64,000 nucleotides of DNA. Origin: Gongronella butleri (Eukaryota; Mucoromycota; Mucoromycetes; Mucorales; Cunninghamellaceae). Below the pieces are notes generated by a model. That model saw only the letters and a list, made by a program, of their open reading frames with translations. It was not told where the DNA came from and did no database searches. This document shows positions 13,357 to 24,389 of this stretch, piece after piece (position 1 is the first letter of the stretch; every line of letters starts with the position of its first letter). The stretch lies in the NCBI GenBank assembly GCA_025201375.1, contig JAIWZP010000021.1:1-64000 (forward strand). Direction: 5' to 3'. The position numbers and the translations under genes were made by a program.

Positions 13357-14381
13357 CAGAAATGAGAAAAAATGAGCAAGTCATGCATGCAACGCCTCTG
13401 TCTGTACCTCAACAAAGTTGGCGACATGACCATTGTCATCAACGCCGCGCACATTGAATCGCGTGCCGGCGCGTTTGCAGCTGAGCTTGGACAAAATAGA
13501 CACGTCATACTTTTCGTGGCCATCCTTGATCGTTGTCATGCCCACGTAACCACGGATCGCGAATACCTTGAATAAGATGACATAAGCAACACGTTTCATG
13601 CTCAATTGGAGTGTAAATGCTCGGTTCAAGTGCAATTCATACCAAAAATCCGCCGCGATCAAGATCCATTTGCTTTTTCTTGTCAAGTTTTGCACGAAAG
13701 TCGAGGAGACCTGAAATGAGGAATCGGTTCCATAAAAAGTGTGTGTCAAAGGCGTGGGCGGCGAGCGAGGTGGCATTGGAGGCCATGCGGGCCTGAACAG
13801 TGCGTGTAAGATCGAAATCGGGGGTAAAATAAAATGTGCCTGAGGACAAAAGCTTTTGGAGCGGTGCACATGGGTGCTGGAGGGTGGCGGCGTCCGAGTC
13901 CCACTCGTCATTGTCCCAGTCGGTGCCAATCTCGTTCATGTTGTCGTATTTTGCAGACGAAAGTGAATAAAATGCCACCGTGTTGATGCGATACACCTCC
14001 TCGCCAGGGCGAACACGGCCCATGGACTGGCAATCTGTCACAATTGCCACAAATGTCTCTAAAAAAAAAAAAGGGATTGAAAGGTGCTAAGCATTGGCCA
14101 TGGCTACACAAATGGGCTTGTTTTGCCTTTTTTTCCATACCTCCATCGACTTGAATAAGGCCAAGGCATCCAAAGACCGGACGCGCGTTCAGAATACGCC
14201 AGCGGGCATCCTCAAAGTCGTTGGACGATATAAGGGTGGCGACAGCCTTGTTGTTGAGCGGATAGGCGTCTTGTCGTTCGTGTTGCTCCAACACAAGCAC
14301 GCCCGACGGCGTCTCTTCCAGCACAGTGGGCCTCAGCGACAATGCTCGCGGAGACTCCCTTAGCAACAGATGCGACTCCAT
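10322..14381 (-). CDS. synaptojanin-type polyphosphoinositide phosphatase (Sac1 + inositol 5-phosphatase)
   Basis: Related to yeast Inp51/52/53 and animal synaptojanin, which strip PI(4,5)P2 and other phosphoinositides at the plasma membrane and endosomes. It starts at [18 protein letters not shown] and is split into more than ten exons. The Sac1 domain has its catalytic CX5R motif (CMDCLDRTN, in the large exon 13170-12445). The 5-phosphatase domain follows: [67 protein letters not shown] and TSDHRP, each in its own exon. The residue before DFNYR is Ser where Gly is usual. A proline-rich tail ([18 protein letters not shown], near 10680-10640) suits SH3 binding. The stop lies 93 bp from rps20. 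Confidence 0.93.
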
Positions 14382-15083
14382 GGCCAAAGAAGAAAAAACT
14401 AGCAAGGCAACAAGACAGAAACAAAAGTGGGTGAAAGAAACGAAAAAAAAAAAAAAAAAAAAAAAAGTTGACCAGCACATTTTCAGAAGAGAGCCCAGCA
14501 AAGCGGAGTTTTCATTTTCCCGCTTGCCCGTGCCTCGTGGTGTCCACTGCCACCCCCATACTCGCCAGGTGCGCATAAACGACGAATTGATCCAATTGAG
14601 CTGCCATCCTCGTTTATTTTAGTATCGTTTTTTTTTTTTTTTGTATCAACACATTGTTACTGGTGAAAAAAGTCATGTGCATACACACATTCTGATGCGT
14701 CAATTGCCTCAAGAAAAACTAATGGTGAATCGTGTCAATTGCCTGCGTGATTTGATTTTTTTTTTTTAGCTGTAATCATGGGACAGTGCGCATTGATCAT
14801 GCCCGTGCTACGAAATATGCAATCGAAAAAATATTTTGACGCGTGCAGCACTTATTTGAGCGCCATGGTGCTTTTTCACCCTTCATTAACTTCAATTTCT
14901 GTGTTTTTACTACAGTTACGGCCCGGTTTCTGCTAGTGAGCACGCGCGGGCGTGGTCCACGCAGGTCTTCAGGCTGCGGTGTTTGAATGCAAGCTTCCGG
15001 TTGAAATTGACACCTCTTCTTTTCCAAAATTGCATCTTTTTTCTTTTCTTTTTATTCAATTTCACCACAACCACTTGCTTTGC
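14382..15083. other. divergent spacer between the synaptojanin-type gene and EI24
   Basis: This 700-bp spacer holds an A tract at 14442-14466 and T tracts at 14629-14642 and 14757-14768. CT-rich DNA lies just upstream of the EI24 start (about 15015-15055). No gene is recognised in it. Confidence 0.5.
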
Positions 15084-16223
15084 ATGTCGTCCAACGCGCT
15101 CCCGTCCTGGCCAATTTCCTTTGTGGACGGATTTATTAATGCGCTCCGTTGGGACAAGGTCGCAAGCACTTTGGCAAGGTAAAATAAAAAGTAAAAATGA
15201 AAAAACGACCTGACGTACCTCTTTTTTGTTTTGTAGATCGCGATCTATACGCGTCAATATGTTCAAAATTGTGCTTTTAAACGGCCTGCTGTGGCTGCTT
15301 GTGTTTGATTATCTATTTAAAGACCGGCTGCTCTTTGGCTACAAATACTCGGTAAAACATTAACATGCTGCTCAATGGGTTTGCTCACGCTTTGCTATTT
15401 TTTTCCTTTTTTTTTTTTGCAGCAATGGACCGGGTACCCACTCTATCTGGTCTGCCTCGGGATCAACAGCCGGTGGCTCGACAGGATGGCACGTGTGACG
15501 ATCCAGCTTGGACAGCATGGCGTCTTCCAATATACCAGCCAGCCAACACGCGATTCCCAGGCATCATTTCTTTCGCTTTTGCGCATGGCTTCTTTCTACC
15601 TCAGCTGCATGCTCGTTGTCACTCTTGTAAGGTGCATCCCCTGGATTGGCACACCCGCAAGTCTCTTGCTCAATTGTGTCATCATGGGCTATTATTGCTT
15701 TGAGTAAGAAAAAGCAAAAGATCGGCAATATTCACGCAAGATCTTGCCCACCAATTGACGCATTTGTGCTTTTTTTTTTTTTTGCAATCCAGGTACAAGT
15801 GGATCGACTTGGGCTGGACTCAGGCGCACCGCATGGCCTTTGTCGAGCGACATTGGGCCTATTTTCTTGGTTTTGGCTTGCCAGCAACGCTGCTCACCTT
15901 TTTCCTCACTACGCTGCATGCCGGCGCCGTGTTTGCATTGGTATACCCGAGCGTATGTGCCCATTTGACGTTTTGCCGCCGTGACGCATCCCATTGAAAT
16001 CCAGTCACTTTTTTTTATGTAGTTTGTCATTCTCGCGTGCGTGTCGACCATGAAGCCATATGACAGCTCGCGACTCCCGCACCTGCCCGTCATGATGGGC
16101 GTCCGCACGGTCAATCGTCTCTGCCAATTGGGCATCGATGCAGCCATGGGCTCGCGCTCGTCGCGCGACAGATATACGACGGACTCATTTGGCATGAACA
16201 AGGACAAGGGCGCATTGCTCTGA
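15084..16223 (+). CDS. EI24: EI24/EPG-4-family membrane protein
   Basis: Multi-pass ER membrane protein of the etoposide-induced 2.4 family, linked in animals to autophagy and ER-mitochondria contacts. Exons 15084-15178, 15237-15351, 15423-15703, 15793-15952 and 16023-16223 join in frame to 283 residues. The family signature is in exons 3 and 4: YYCFEYKWIDLGWTQAHRM followed by HWAYFLGFGLPATLLTFFL. Several hydrophobic segments are seen (VLLNGLLWLLVFDYLF, FYLSCMLVVTLV, GFGLPATLLTFFLTTL). The protein ends in a short polar tail. The gene is convergent with the Mpv17 gene, with only 85 bp between stops. The family is well known in animals and plants and is patchy in fungi. Confidence 0.88.
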
Positions 16224-16308
16224 TCAACCATGGACAAATGAGACGCCTCTATTGCCGACTTTTCATGTGGATGCATAAAAATATTTATTGGTACATGATG
16301 TGGATTGT

Positions 16309-17260
16309 CTACTCGGCTTGGAGCTCCTTGATGTGACGCGACGACTGCTGGTTGGCCCACGACAGATACGAATTCCAGCCCAATGCGATCAAATTGACCA
16401 CCAACAGCCTGTGCTGCAACGGCACAAAATAAAAGTTGGCAAGCTGGACAGCGGGCCAAAGCTACAAGCAGAAACAAAGAAAAGAGCAGTTCACTTTCAT
16501 GCAAACGGGCAAATTTGGCACAACAATTTACCTTGTAATTGTTCATCAATGCATTGGGATAACTGTGTTGCAGTTTTTCTTTGATCTGTGCCAGACTCTG
16601 GCCTTCCATGGCACCTTGCGCCGAGAAAAAAACTATAAAATGTCAAAAAAAAAAAAAAAAAAAAAGGTGAGACAACGCGGCCCATTGCGGCACAATCCGT
16701 GCACGTACACGCGATGAAGCATGGCGCAAAGGTAAACTGGTCAATCGCCACCTTGGTGACAAGAGCTGAAGAAAAAAGGGTGAATATACAGATTAAAATC
16801 AGTTGCAGCCACGGAAAATGGCTCAAAAACGTGAATTTACTCTTGAGAGGCGTGGAACGTTTGACATTATGCTCCAAGAATCGGTACCAGTTGCTGAAAC
16901 AGGCAAGCGCGTGCATAAAAAAAAAAAAAAAAAAAAAAAAATAGGGGTGTGAACAAGGACGTCTTGCAGACTGTGCACATATTCCTCTTACCTAAGAGCT
17001 GGTCCCGCCGCAAGACCACCAAAGCCGACCATACGAAGTGTTCGATTATAGTCGTGATCTTGTAGCCCCTTTTGCTCGACCGCCTGCTGTGCCAGGACGT
17101 CGCCAGTGCCAAACAGACCGGCTGTGGGCAAAAAAAAAAAAAAAGTTTTTTGCCATGAGCTAGTGGCAAACTCCTAGACTTTGCACCAATTCTTCTTGCC
17201 TGTTGTGACGCTCTGTGTAAAGATAGGGTACTTTGCAAGTAGTCTGCTGTAGAACGACAT
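16309..17260 (-). CDS. SYM1: Mpv17/PMP22-family membrane protein (Sym1-like)
   Basis: Small four-span organellar membrane protein; Sym1/Mpv17 sits in the mitochondrial inner membrane and PXMP2 in peroxisomes. It reads [18 protein letters not shown], then [41 protein letters not shown], and the signature [20 protein letters not shown] followed by [13 protein letters not shown]. About six exons. The first coding exon (17260-17200) ends at CAG followed by gcaag, so the first intron is GC-AG; the next exon starts at 17121 and continues in frame ([10 protein letters not shown]). No obvious cleavable presequence. Family call is strong; the organelle is inferred. Confidence 0.9.
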
Positions 17261-18780
17261 GTCGAACAAATGTGGAGAAGAAAAAGGAACAAGTCTTTGG
17301 CTCGTCCCGCCTTTTTCCAAGTTGCCCCTTCCCCCGCAGGCAAATTTTGTGATTTCCGCCCATTCACCGATAGGCTCCCTTGCCGGTGATTCCATTTACA
17401 GTAATCTGATTTTTTTTTTGACAGAGCAACAATCAATCCATGGATAAATGACATATCATATTTGGATCAAAAAGATGCAAATTCACGATATTGCTGTGAT
17501 CCTGTAACATTCAAAAGTTGGTGGACACCTGCAGGTGCAGTACCGTACTGCGTAGCCATTTCCATTTGATGGAAATCGGCCAGGTATCATAACAAACATC
17601 AATTATCAAAAAAAAAAAAAAAAAAAAACTGCATGGAAGTGTGATTTTCGCCCTTTTTGTTTTGCGCTCGCTTTGCATCAAATTATTATGATACTGTATC
17701 ATCTGATACAAGGCGGTTTGATCCGTTGATTTTTTTTATCTTAGTGGGCAGAACCTGACGCGCGCTGTCACTTGAGTGCCTACAGTATCGCGCAACCATA
17801 AATTTTGTATTTGCATGTTTTACAGATCTTGATTTAATAAAAAATCTATCAGGCGCCTGGTATGTCCATGAAACAACTTAAGCACAGCTTTAGCCCGCTT
17901 AACGCGTCAGTGCACGTGCAAGAAGCGATTAAACAAAAAATGCTGTCATGCCGCGGCGCCAAACGTTTCTAATGCCGAACCTCTTGAGCGTGCGTTGCCC
18001 AATTGGACAGCACACTCTGCTCTTAATATGTAAGGCTGCTGCCGCCTGGTCATCTCATTTCACCGCTTTAGCGCTTTTCATGCGTGATTGCGGGTTGTGT
18101 TGCGGAAAGAATGCGCATCTTTCCAATCTCGGTCCCTATACGCATCAACACATTGTCTCAGATGCTCAAGTAAACATTCCCTCATGGTGTCTATGGCCTG
18201 CATTGATCGATACTTGACCAATATCCAAGAGAAACAAAAGAAAAAATAAAGCAAGAAGTTATAAAATTGTCATAAAAATTGCTGGTTCGTGGCTTCGTGC
18301 TACGTACTGTATGATCTGATACTGTAGGCCACTGTATTTCTCTTGCTTTCTCTCCAGCCAGGTAAAACAATGCTACTGTGTGATACAGTAACAACGCGGT
18401 TACAGTAATCAAAGCATGGCCTCATCGTGCGCACTTGGATGATTGGGGAAAAAATAACAAAATAAATAAATACGGTACGTACTTCGTCTTAGATGCACGC
18501 CGCCCCTGGAGGTCGTTCAAATCCATCAATACATGTTATATTTATCTGTAAATGTCCTAGATAATAGGCTGTATCTATCCTGTCAAAAAGCAGGGAACAA
18601 TGGTGTCCCCTACATTTAGGCGGATTGGTGCGCTTCACCCCACCCCGCGGGATGCGATGTCCAGCAAAAATCAACCGGTCATCAGTTGTTCAATTGACCA
18701 AAAACTGAACATGTGGTTATGACCCACCTCCCCTGTTTCCTTATTACTGTACAGTACGGTATACAGTATTGTAATCTGTA
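17261..18780. other. gene-poor A/T-rich DNA dense in TACAGTA/TACTGTA
   Basis: No coding family is recognised. The heptamers TACTGTA or TACAGTA occur near 17693, 17779, 18306, 18320, 18382, 18401 and in a chained cluster at 18745-18768. Variants TACCGTA (17541) and TACGGTA (18472) also occur. Reading frames here are short and featureless. Confidence 0.6.
18745..18768. repeat. chained TAnnnTA heptamers
   Basis: Four TAnnnTA words lie in 24 bp: TACTGTA 18745-18751, TACAGTA 18750-18756, TACGGTA 18755-18761 and TACAGTA 18762-18768. The first three share their TA ends, giving a 5-bp step. This fits successive insertion and excision at a TA that is regenerated each time, or a short microsatellite. 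Confidence 0.6.
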
Positions 18781-20004
18781 AAAGAGTGTGTTTTTTAAAC
18801 TTTGCCGGCCTGCTGTGCCTCCAGAAATTTTTTTACAGCCTGCTCGCCCGCCAATGAAACTTGCATCACGGCATAAACTACCGGTATCGCCCGGTGCTCA
18901 ACAAGATGGCCCCGTCCGATTTTTTTGGACTCGAAAATGCCAAAAATCCTCTTATTTGTACTATTTTGCATTCATCTGTCCACCTGCATGATCGACCCCG
19001 CTCAAAAATTGCTGCTGCATTGAAATCAGCGCTAATTTTGCAACAAAAAAGCTTAAACCCCCAAAGCGCTACGAACACTTTTGAAAAATTCAGGGGTCAC
19101 ACATTTCAATCTCAGAAAATTCCAAACTTGGGGAATTTCTAACTCCGAGTGATCAGTGCATCCCAAACGGGTATTTCCGACAATTTGCTATTGGCACACA
19201 AAATGACAGGTTGCCCCAACTTAAGAAAAAACGTTCAAAGAGTGACGCATGAACAGCGATCGACTGAGAAAATTGCCTACTTCGGCGCAATTTTTTTTAC
19301 GAAAATTTAAGGTTTGACATTTCCAAATTAAGGTGGTGGATTGCATGGAATTTTTATTTTTTTTATTTTTTTTTATTTTTTTTATTTGCACATTTTCGTG
19401 CGCTGATTGAGTGGACTGCAGCCTAATGAAATGACCGATGCCAAAAGTTAAAACCCAACCTAGCGCCCTGCAAGTTATCCTATTAGATGTTTTGCCCCCC
19501 TGTTTTTTATTAAATCTGAAATAAAAATCGAGGGTTGACTAGACAGTTGTCGAGCAAATCGTCATTGAATGTTTTGTTGAAAAAGTGTATTTCCTCCGCC
19601 AGTTTTGATCAGATCGCCGTGAAACTTGTATCATTCGGTGGAGACTTAGCAGCAGCAGCATTTGACACATTAAAAGCATCGTTGGTTATTTTTCCAGTTG
19701 TCGAGAAAAGCAAGTTTGAAAATTGATCCAATGTTTGAACGACTTTTGCAAGCAGGCAAAGTTCATCCATCGGGCGAGCAAACAATCAGGAAATGACATC
19801 CGAGTGCGTCTCTTTCGATCGGTGCCATTTCACCGCGATGCACAAAATATTTTGAGAGACTCGTGCCAGATTTGTGGAAATGTCAGAATTTTGGATTCAT
19901 CTGCACAATGACTCGGTCGACTCCTGGTTTGAACGATTTTTTTAAAAAGAGTTGTGTTGGTACAGTAAAACATTACTGTATGTGTAGACTTTGGGCCACC
20001 CAAC
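18781..20004 (+). repeat. dispersed repeat family 1, copy A
   Basis: About 1.2 kb that aligns by eye along its whole length with 60406-61666 in the same orientation. Shared blocks include GCTGTGCCTCCAGAAA, TTTTTTTGGACTCGAAAATG, TTCATCTGTCCACCTGCATG, CCCCCAAAGCGCTACGA and GACTCGGTCGACTCCTGG. Differences are point changes, altered A/T runs and 5-6-bp TA-bounded insertions. No long open frame is conserved between copies, so it looks non-coding or long dead. Confidence 0.85.
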
Positions 20005-20176
20005 TACTGTACCGTCCCCTACCAAAAAAAGTGTCCCCTAGTCAATTTTTCTGCAGTGTCAGCCGTAAAATTTATCACTTTAATCTCCTCTGTACTGTAC
20101 GACGATATTGATCAATAATGACTCCAGTGACATGAAATTTTATACTAACAATGGTTTGGAGGTATAAAAAAGACTC

Positions 20177-20899
20177 TAAAATTATAAAATGATCAATATA
20201 GTGAGCGGTTTTTGAAATAGAGCAAAAAAGGTGAACCTGACGCGTCACGCGACGCGACGCGTACCCAAGCTTATACTGTACAATGGCCTGTGGAAATGAA
20301 TTGACATTATGAAACAATATCTCCAAATTTTTCTGAGACAATCATGGAGGTGTCTAATTATATTTGTCAATTCAATTTAGGGCACATGCGTCATGCCGGA
20401 GCGCAGCGTGCCAATTGGTCAAATTGTCACTGTGACGCGCCAAGCGTCAAAAAACCATGGGAAAAAGATTTTATCTCTAGCAACAGATTTAATTTCTTTA
20501 TTGACTTGAAACTATGATACTGTAACCATTTAATTTGAAAGCCTAAGAGCGGATACTATTGAGTAGCTGTTATTATATCAACCAGGTAAGGCATCACGGC
20601 CACACTAAGGAAATCGCGGCAAATGACGCGTCCGACTCGTCACAGTGACAATTTGACCAATTAGCACGCTGCGCTCCGGCATGACGCATGTGCCCTAAAA
20701 TGAATTGACAAAAATAATTAGACACCTCCATGATTGTCTCAGAAAAATTTGGAGATACAGTATTGTTTCATAATGTCAATTCATCTCCACAGGCCATTGT
20801 ATAAGCTTGGGTACGCGTCGCGCGCGTCGCGTGACGCGTCAGGTTCACCTTTTTTGCTTTATTTCAAAAGCCGCTCACTATATTCATTTTATAATTTTA
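20177..20899. mobile_element. foldback (long terminal inverted repeat) element, MITE-like
   Basis: Left arm 20177-20436 and right arm 20638-20899 are inverted copies of about 260 bp around a centre of about 200 bp. The outer ends match (TAAAATTATAAAATG against CATTTTATAATTTTA). The inner ends carry GTCACTGTGACG and its complement. The arms differ by scattered substitutions, a small indel near the outer end and two 5-bp TA-bounded insertions. No transposase is encoded and no clear target-site duplication was found. Mirror-image short frames beginning MSQKNLEI appear on opposite strands and are a by-product. Confidence 0.8.
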
Positions 20900-20904
20900 C
20901 ATAT

Positions 20905-21010
20905 GATATTGTTCTGAAAAGAGTGAGACTAAAATGCTCATATGCCAAATTTTCATGGAGCTGCAAGCACTCGACGGTGCGCCACATCGATTTTCAAAAA
21001 AGATTATGAT
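20905..21010 (+). repeat. dispersed repeat family 2, partial copy
   Basis: Matches 62040-62160 closely: CTGAAAAGAG, then CATGGAGCTGCAAGCACTCG, GGTGCGCCACATCGATTTTC. It lies directly beside the foldback element. Confidence 0.75.
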
Positions 21011-21084
21011 AGTGATCCGATTCGCGAAAAAAATTAACATCTCTGGAAAATTGGGTCTATTCTTAACTGGTGGTGGTGTGGGGG

Positions 21085-21440
21085 CCCAATGTGTAAAAAA
21101 AAAGACGCGACGTGACGCGTGGGGGTGTGCGAGTGTAGGTGTGCGGGCAGGGTGTGGGGGCCAATGTATAAAAAAAAAGACGCGACATGACACATGGGGG
21201 TGTGGGTGTAGGGGCAGAGTGAAGGGGAACCAATGTGTACAAAAAAAAGACGCGACGTGACGCGTGGGTGTGTGGGCTCATATTATCATACATGATATAT
21301 GGACTTGATTCATTGCAACGATGCCGAACCTGTGGCGTATCGCTACGACAGAGAGGTCAGCCACGTGGCTCACATTGCCGCTGGTGGATTTGTGGTGTGG
21401 GCCAATGTGTACAAAAAAAAAGACGCGACGTGACGCGCCA
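21085..21440 (+). repeat. degenerate tandem repeat around GACGCGACGTGACGCG
   Basis: Four copies of a unit beginning CCAATGTGTA, then an A run, then GACGCGACGTGACGCG, then a GT-rich tail (GGGGGTGTG). Copies start near 21086, 21163, 21231 and 21400. The first three are about 70-75 bp apart; the last is separated by unrelated sequence. One copy is mutated to GACGCGACATGACACA. Confidence 0.8.
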
Positions 21441-21589
21441 AAATTGACTTTGCCCCAGATTTTTAGCCGCCGTCCTTTCTCTCTCTCTTTTTTTTTTTTT
21501 TTGATGAAGCGCCATTTTCATATCATAATAATGTATCATAGGCGTAAAGGGGGTATGATAATTACAGTAATTAAGATCAATATCATTTG

Positions 21590-22015
21590 GTTTCGTACGG
21601 CGGCAACGGCTGAGCGCCCCGAGGCGCGAGTCACCTCAAATGAATCAGCGGGCAAACGCAGTAAAAGCGCTTGTGGTTTGGGAACATCGCGTTGTGGTCG
21701 CGGCGAGTTAGCCTTCACAGAGTTGATTTGGCGCTGATTTCATGAAAATACAATTCCATAAGACTGAGCTATCAGATTTCTAAAAAAAAACTTAACATCG
21801 TCGGCTTTTTGTGTTTAGCATCCTCTAGCTTAAATATAGAACCTGATGAACAAGATCCTGAGGACGCGGTCTGCAAAAAGGGGGGACGATCTTTTCCGTT
21901 CTGCAAGCGTACGCGGCAACGGCCTAACGTATCGACACGCGAGCCACCTCAAATGAATCTGTGATCAAAGACGGTCAAAGCGTTTGTGTTTTGGATACAT
22001 CGCTCTGAGATCTAA
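21590..22015 (+). repeat. dispersed repeat family 3, two diverged copies
   Basis: Blocks at 21598-21730 and 21905-22015 share CGGCAACGGC, GAGCCACCTCAAATGAAT (or a close variant), a GGTAAAAGCG-like word and TTGTGGTTTGG-like text. The same block recurs at 63600-63730 as CGGCAACGGCTGAGCGCCCC. No coding potential is evident. Confidence 0.7.
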
Positions 22016-22383
22016 GCTAGTTGTTGCTGTGCAATGAATCCGAAAACTCGCATTTCATCCGGTTTGTTTTAGCAGACTTGACATTGATTCGGCTCTGCCT
22101 GCCTGTCCATGGCACACTAAGCAGTGCGATCTCGCGCAGAGGGTTTCATGCACGATTTACGACTTTTGATGAACAACATTATATAAAAACGTCCCAACAT
22201 TATGAAAATCCGTTCATTTGCCAAATTGATCCAGCATTTTAGGAATATGATACGTTCAAAAGCAGCCGTGGGTCGCTTCGTTTGCGCTTCTTCGTTTGCG
22301 CTTCACGTTTAATAGCTAAGATGCCTTTTTAAAACGAGGCTACATGGAGAGAAATTGAGATAATAATACAGGTGATAGCTTTC
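22016..22383. other. unassigned spacer downstream of the oxidase gene
   Basis: No gene or repeat is recognised between the family 3 repeat copies and the D-amino-acid oxidase stop. The tail near 22280-22310 holds a short direct repeat (CTTCGTTTGCG twice). Confidence 0.4.
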
Positions 22384-23880
22384 TCAGAGCTTGGCAAGGC
22401 CCTGCTGGCTAATCACTTTCCATACACGCTGGCTGGAGCCCCAGCTCGATTGGTAGCCATGCGATGAGTGGCCGTAGTTGTGGCACACGACCACCTTTTG
22501 GCCATTGGCACGCTCTGTAAAACGAAAAAAAAGCAAAGACATGGTTTTGGTCAATTACCACGCTTTCCCAGACGTATGAATCCAGTCCACAATCGATGAA
22601 TCACGTTACGTTTGATCTCCTTTTCGATGCGGATGCCGTCCTTGCGGCCAGGTCGGAAGCCGACATTGACGGAAAGGATTTTGAGGTTGTCAGGACCCTT
22701 GCCATGCGCGAGGAATGGGTGCAAATCGCAGCAGGCTTTGAGGATAGACTTGGTGAGCTCCGGATCAGCGGTCTTGTCGTGATTGTCCGGGTCCATGGTG
22801 CCGCCACAGATGACGGAGCCATCACCGCGCGGAATAATGTATGTACAAAACTTGTCAGCGTTGGTGACATCGCAATAGACCTGAAAACGGATGTGTGGTG
22901 CCCACACAAGGACTGTCTGGCCGCGTACGGGATACATTGTCTTGTCCTGCACGTCCTTGAGCAGCGCGCTGCCGAGTGCCGTGCAATTGATCACCACATC
23001 CGCGTCTTCAAATGCATCAATTGCCGCCTGCAGGCTGGCAACTTCCTTTTTTTGAATCTTGCCGCCGAGTGCGGTGAATTGTTCCATGAGCCATTGCAGG
23101 TATTGGGGAACATTGGTGCAGACTAGACAAAAGAGAAAACAAAAAAAGGTAAAAAGGGACGTGGGGAAGTGATTTTTGCGCTCTCAGGGCTTACAGCTGA
23201 CAAACGAGTACCCAGCCTTGCAGCCCTTTGGCAATTCGTCGTCGGAAAAGCGGCGGTACTATGAGAAGCAGATCGGGTGCCGTGAGTAAGAGATTCAGTG
23301 CGACCCGACACGTGGAATGGGGAAGTAAACAAGGTTTGAGATAAACCAAGTCTGGATTTGGGCAATTGGATGGTGCGGTTTTACATACATCTTGAAACAG
23401 GTCGCGCACCCAATAGCGATCCTCGTTGGGGTCGTCGTCGCTGGCAAAGTACTGGCGGCCGGGGCAATAGCTGACACCACTCTCAGGGACATTGTTGGCC
23501 AGGTGATGAAATTCTTTGAGCGTGTCGCGGTCAATGTCTGAGAAAAAAGGGGCAAAGATGAGTCATCCGTCCAACTACAAAAAAAAAAAAAAAAAGCGGA
23601 GGGATGGAGAGATCAGGTGGCTATATTTTTACCTTGGAGGCGCTTGTCGTGCGAGCTTGCAAAGGTGACAATGGAAGCGCCAGCCCATGGGGAAGCAAAT
23701 TCCGTCGATGACTCGCTGGCAAGGTGTTTGCCAATGATTGTGACGTTTTTCACGCCTTGGCGGAGCAGCGTGATACCCGTAGTGAGGCCAGAGACGCCAC
23801 AGCCTACCATTGAACTGCGTTAGCATTTAAAAATGAGAATGATGAAAGCACTTGCCTACAATTACAGCGTGTTGATACAT
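22384..23880 (-). CDS. DAO1: D-amino-acid oxidase (FAD-dependent, peroxisomal)
   Basis: Oxidative deamination of D-amino acids to 2-oxo acids with release of H2O2 and ammonia. The dinucleotide-binding motif is split by the first intron: exon 1 (23880-23856, MYQHAVIV plus one base) ends at GTAG followed by gcaag, and exon 2 starts at 23803, together giving IVGCGVSGLTTG. Further family segments are SSTEFASPWAGASIV, CTNVPQYLQWLMEQF, DADVVINCTALGS, YPVRGQTVLVWAP, YIIPRGDGSVICGGT, VNVGFRPGRKDGIRIE and VVVCHNYGHSSHGYQSSWG near the end. The C-terminus is AKL, a peroxisomal PTS1 signal. The first intron is GC-AG. The gene is divergent from SUB2. The call is strong. Confidence 0.94.
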
Positions 23881-24389
23881 GTTGAAAAAAAAATTAAACA
23901 AGGAAAACGAAAAAAAGAAGAAGAAAAAGCGGGGTGGCAGAGGCCGCAGTTCTTTTGAAACCGAGAAATGGCACTTTTGGATTGCACATCCCAAAAAAGG
24001 CATCGACTCGTTTTGACGGGGGGGGGAAGCAGCTTGGGAGCGGGAGCACACGCTGACGTGTCTTGACGCCGCTTTTTTTTTTTTCCTTTTTCTTTAAACA
24101 ATGGTATTTTTTTTTTGTGAAGTTGTATAGTCCTGAAAGAGTAAAAGACAAGTTTCAAATGATGCAAGGAGAGAAGGCATTGGGCAATTATGCCAAATTT
24201 TGCCGATTGCGCGCGACAATTTGACGCCTCCTCTTGTTTTGTGACTTTGGTGGAGTTTGATTGGCTGGGCAACATGAGGTGAGTGTTGTTCAAAAAGGCT
24301 TTTTTTTTGTTTCTCTTCTTTTCGCTCTTTTCACTCTTTATTCTTTCTTTTTTTGTTTATTTACCCATCTCAGAAAGATCTATTCCAAT
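23881..24389. other. divergent spacer between the oxidase and SUB2
   Basis: About 510 bp holding both promoters. It has homopurine tracts (23905-23935), a G run (24019-24026) and T runs (24073-24084, 24107-24116). The ACTCTTTATTCTTTC stretch just before the SUB2 start is pyrimidine rich. Open frames crossing it have no domain. Confidence 0.5.

Noticed and set aside
20075..21009. Frames starting MSQKNLEI on both strands (20341 minus, 20734 plus)
   Set aside because: They are mirror images produced by the inverted arms of the foldback element, not genes.
21085..21440. Spaced direct repeats considered as a CRISPR array
   Set aside because: Only four degenerate units in a eukaryotic intron-rich context, with spacers that are themselves related to each other.
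23862..24293. 143-codon minus frame in the spacer between DAO1 and SUB2
   Set aside because: Low-complexity Lys and Phe runs from homopolymers, no domain, and overlap with the oxidase start region.
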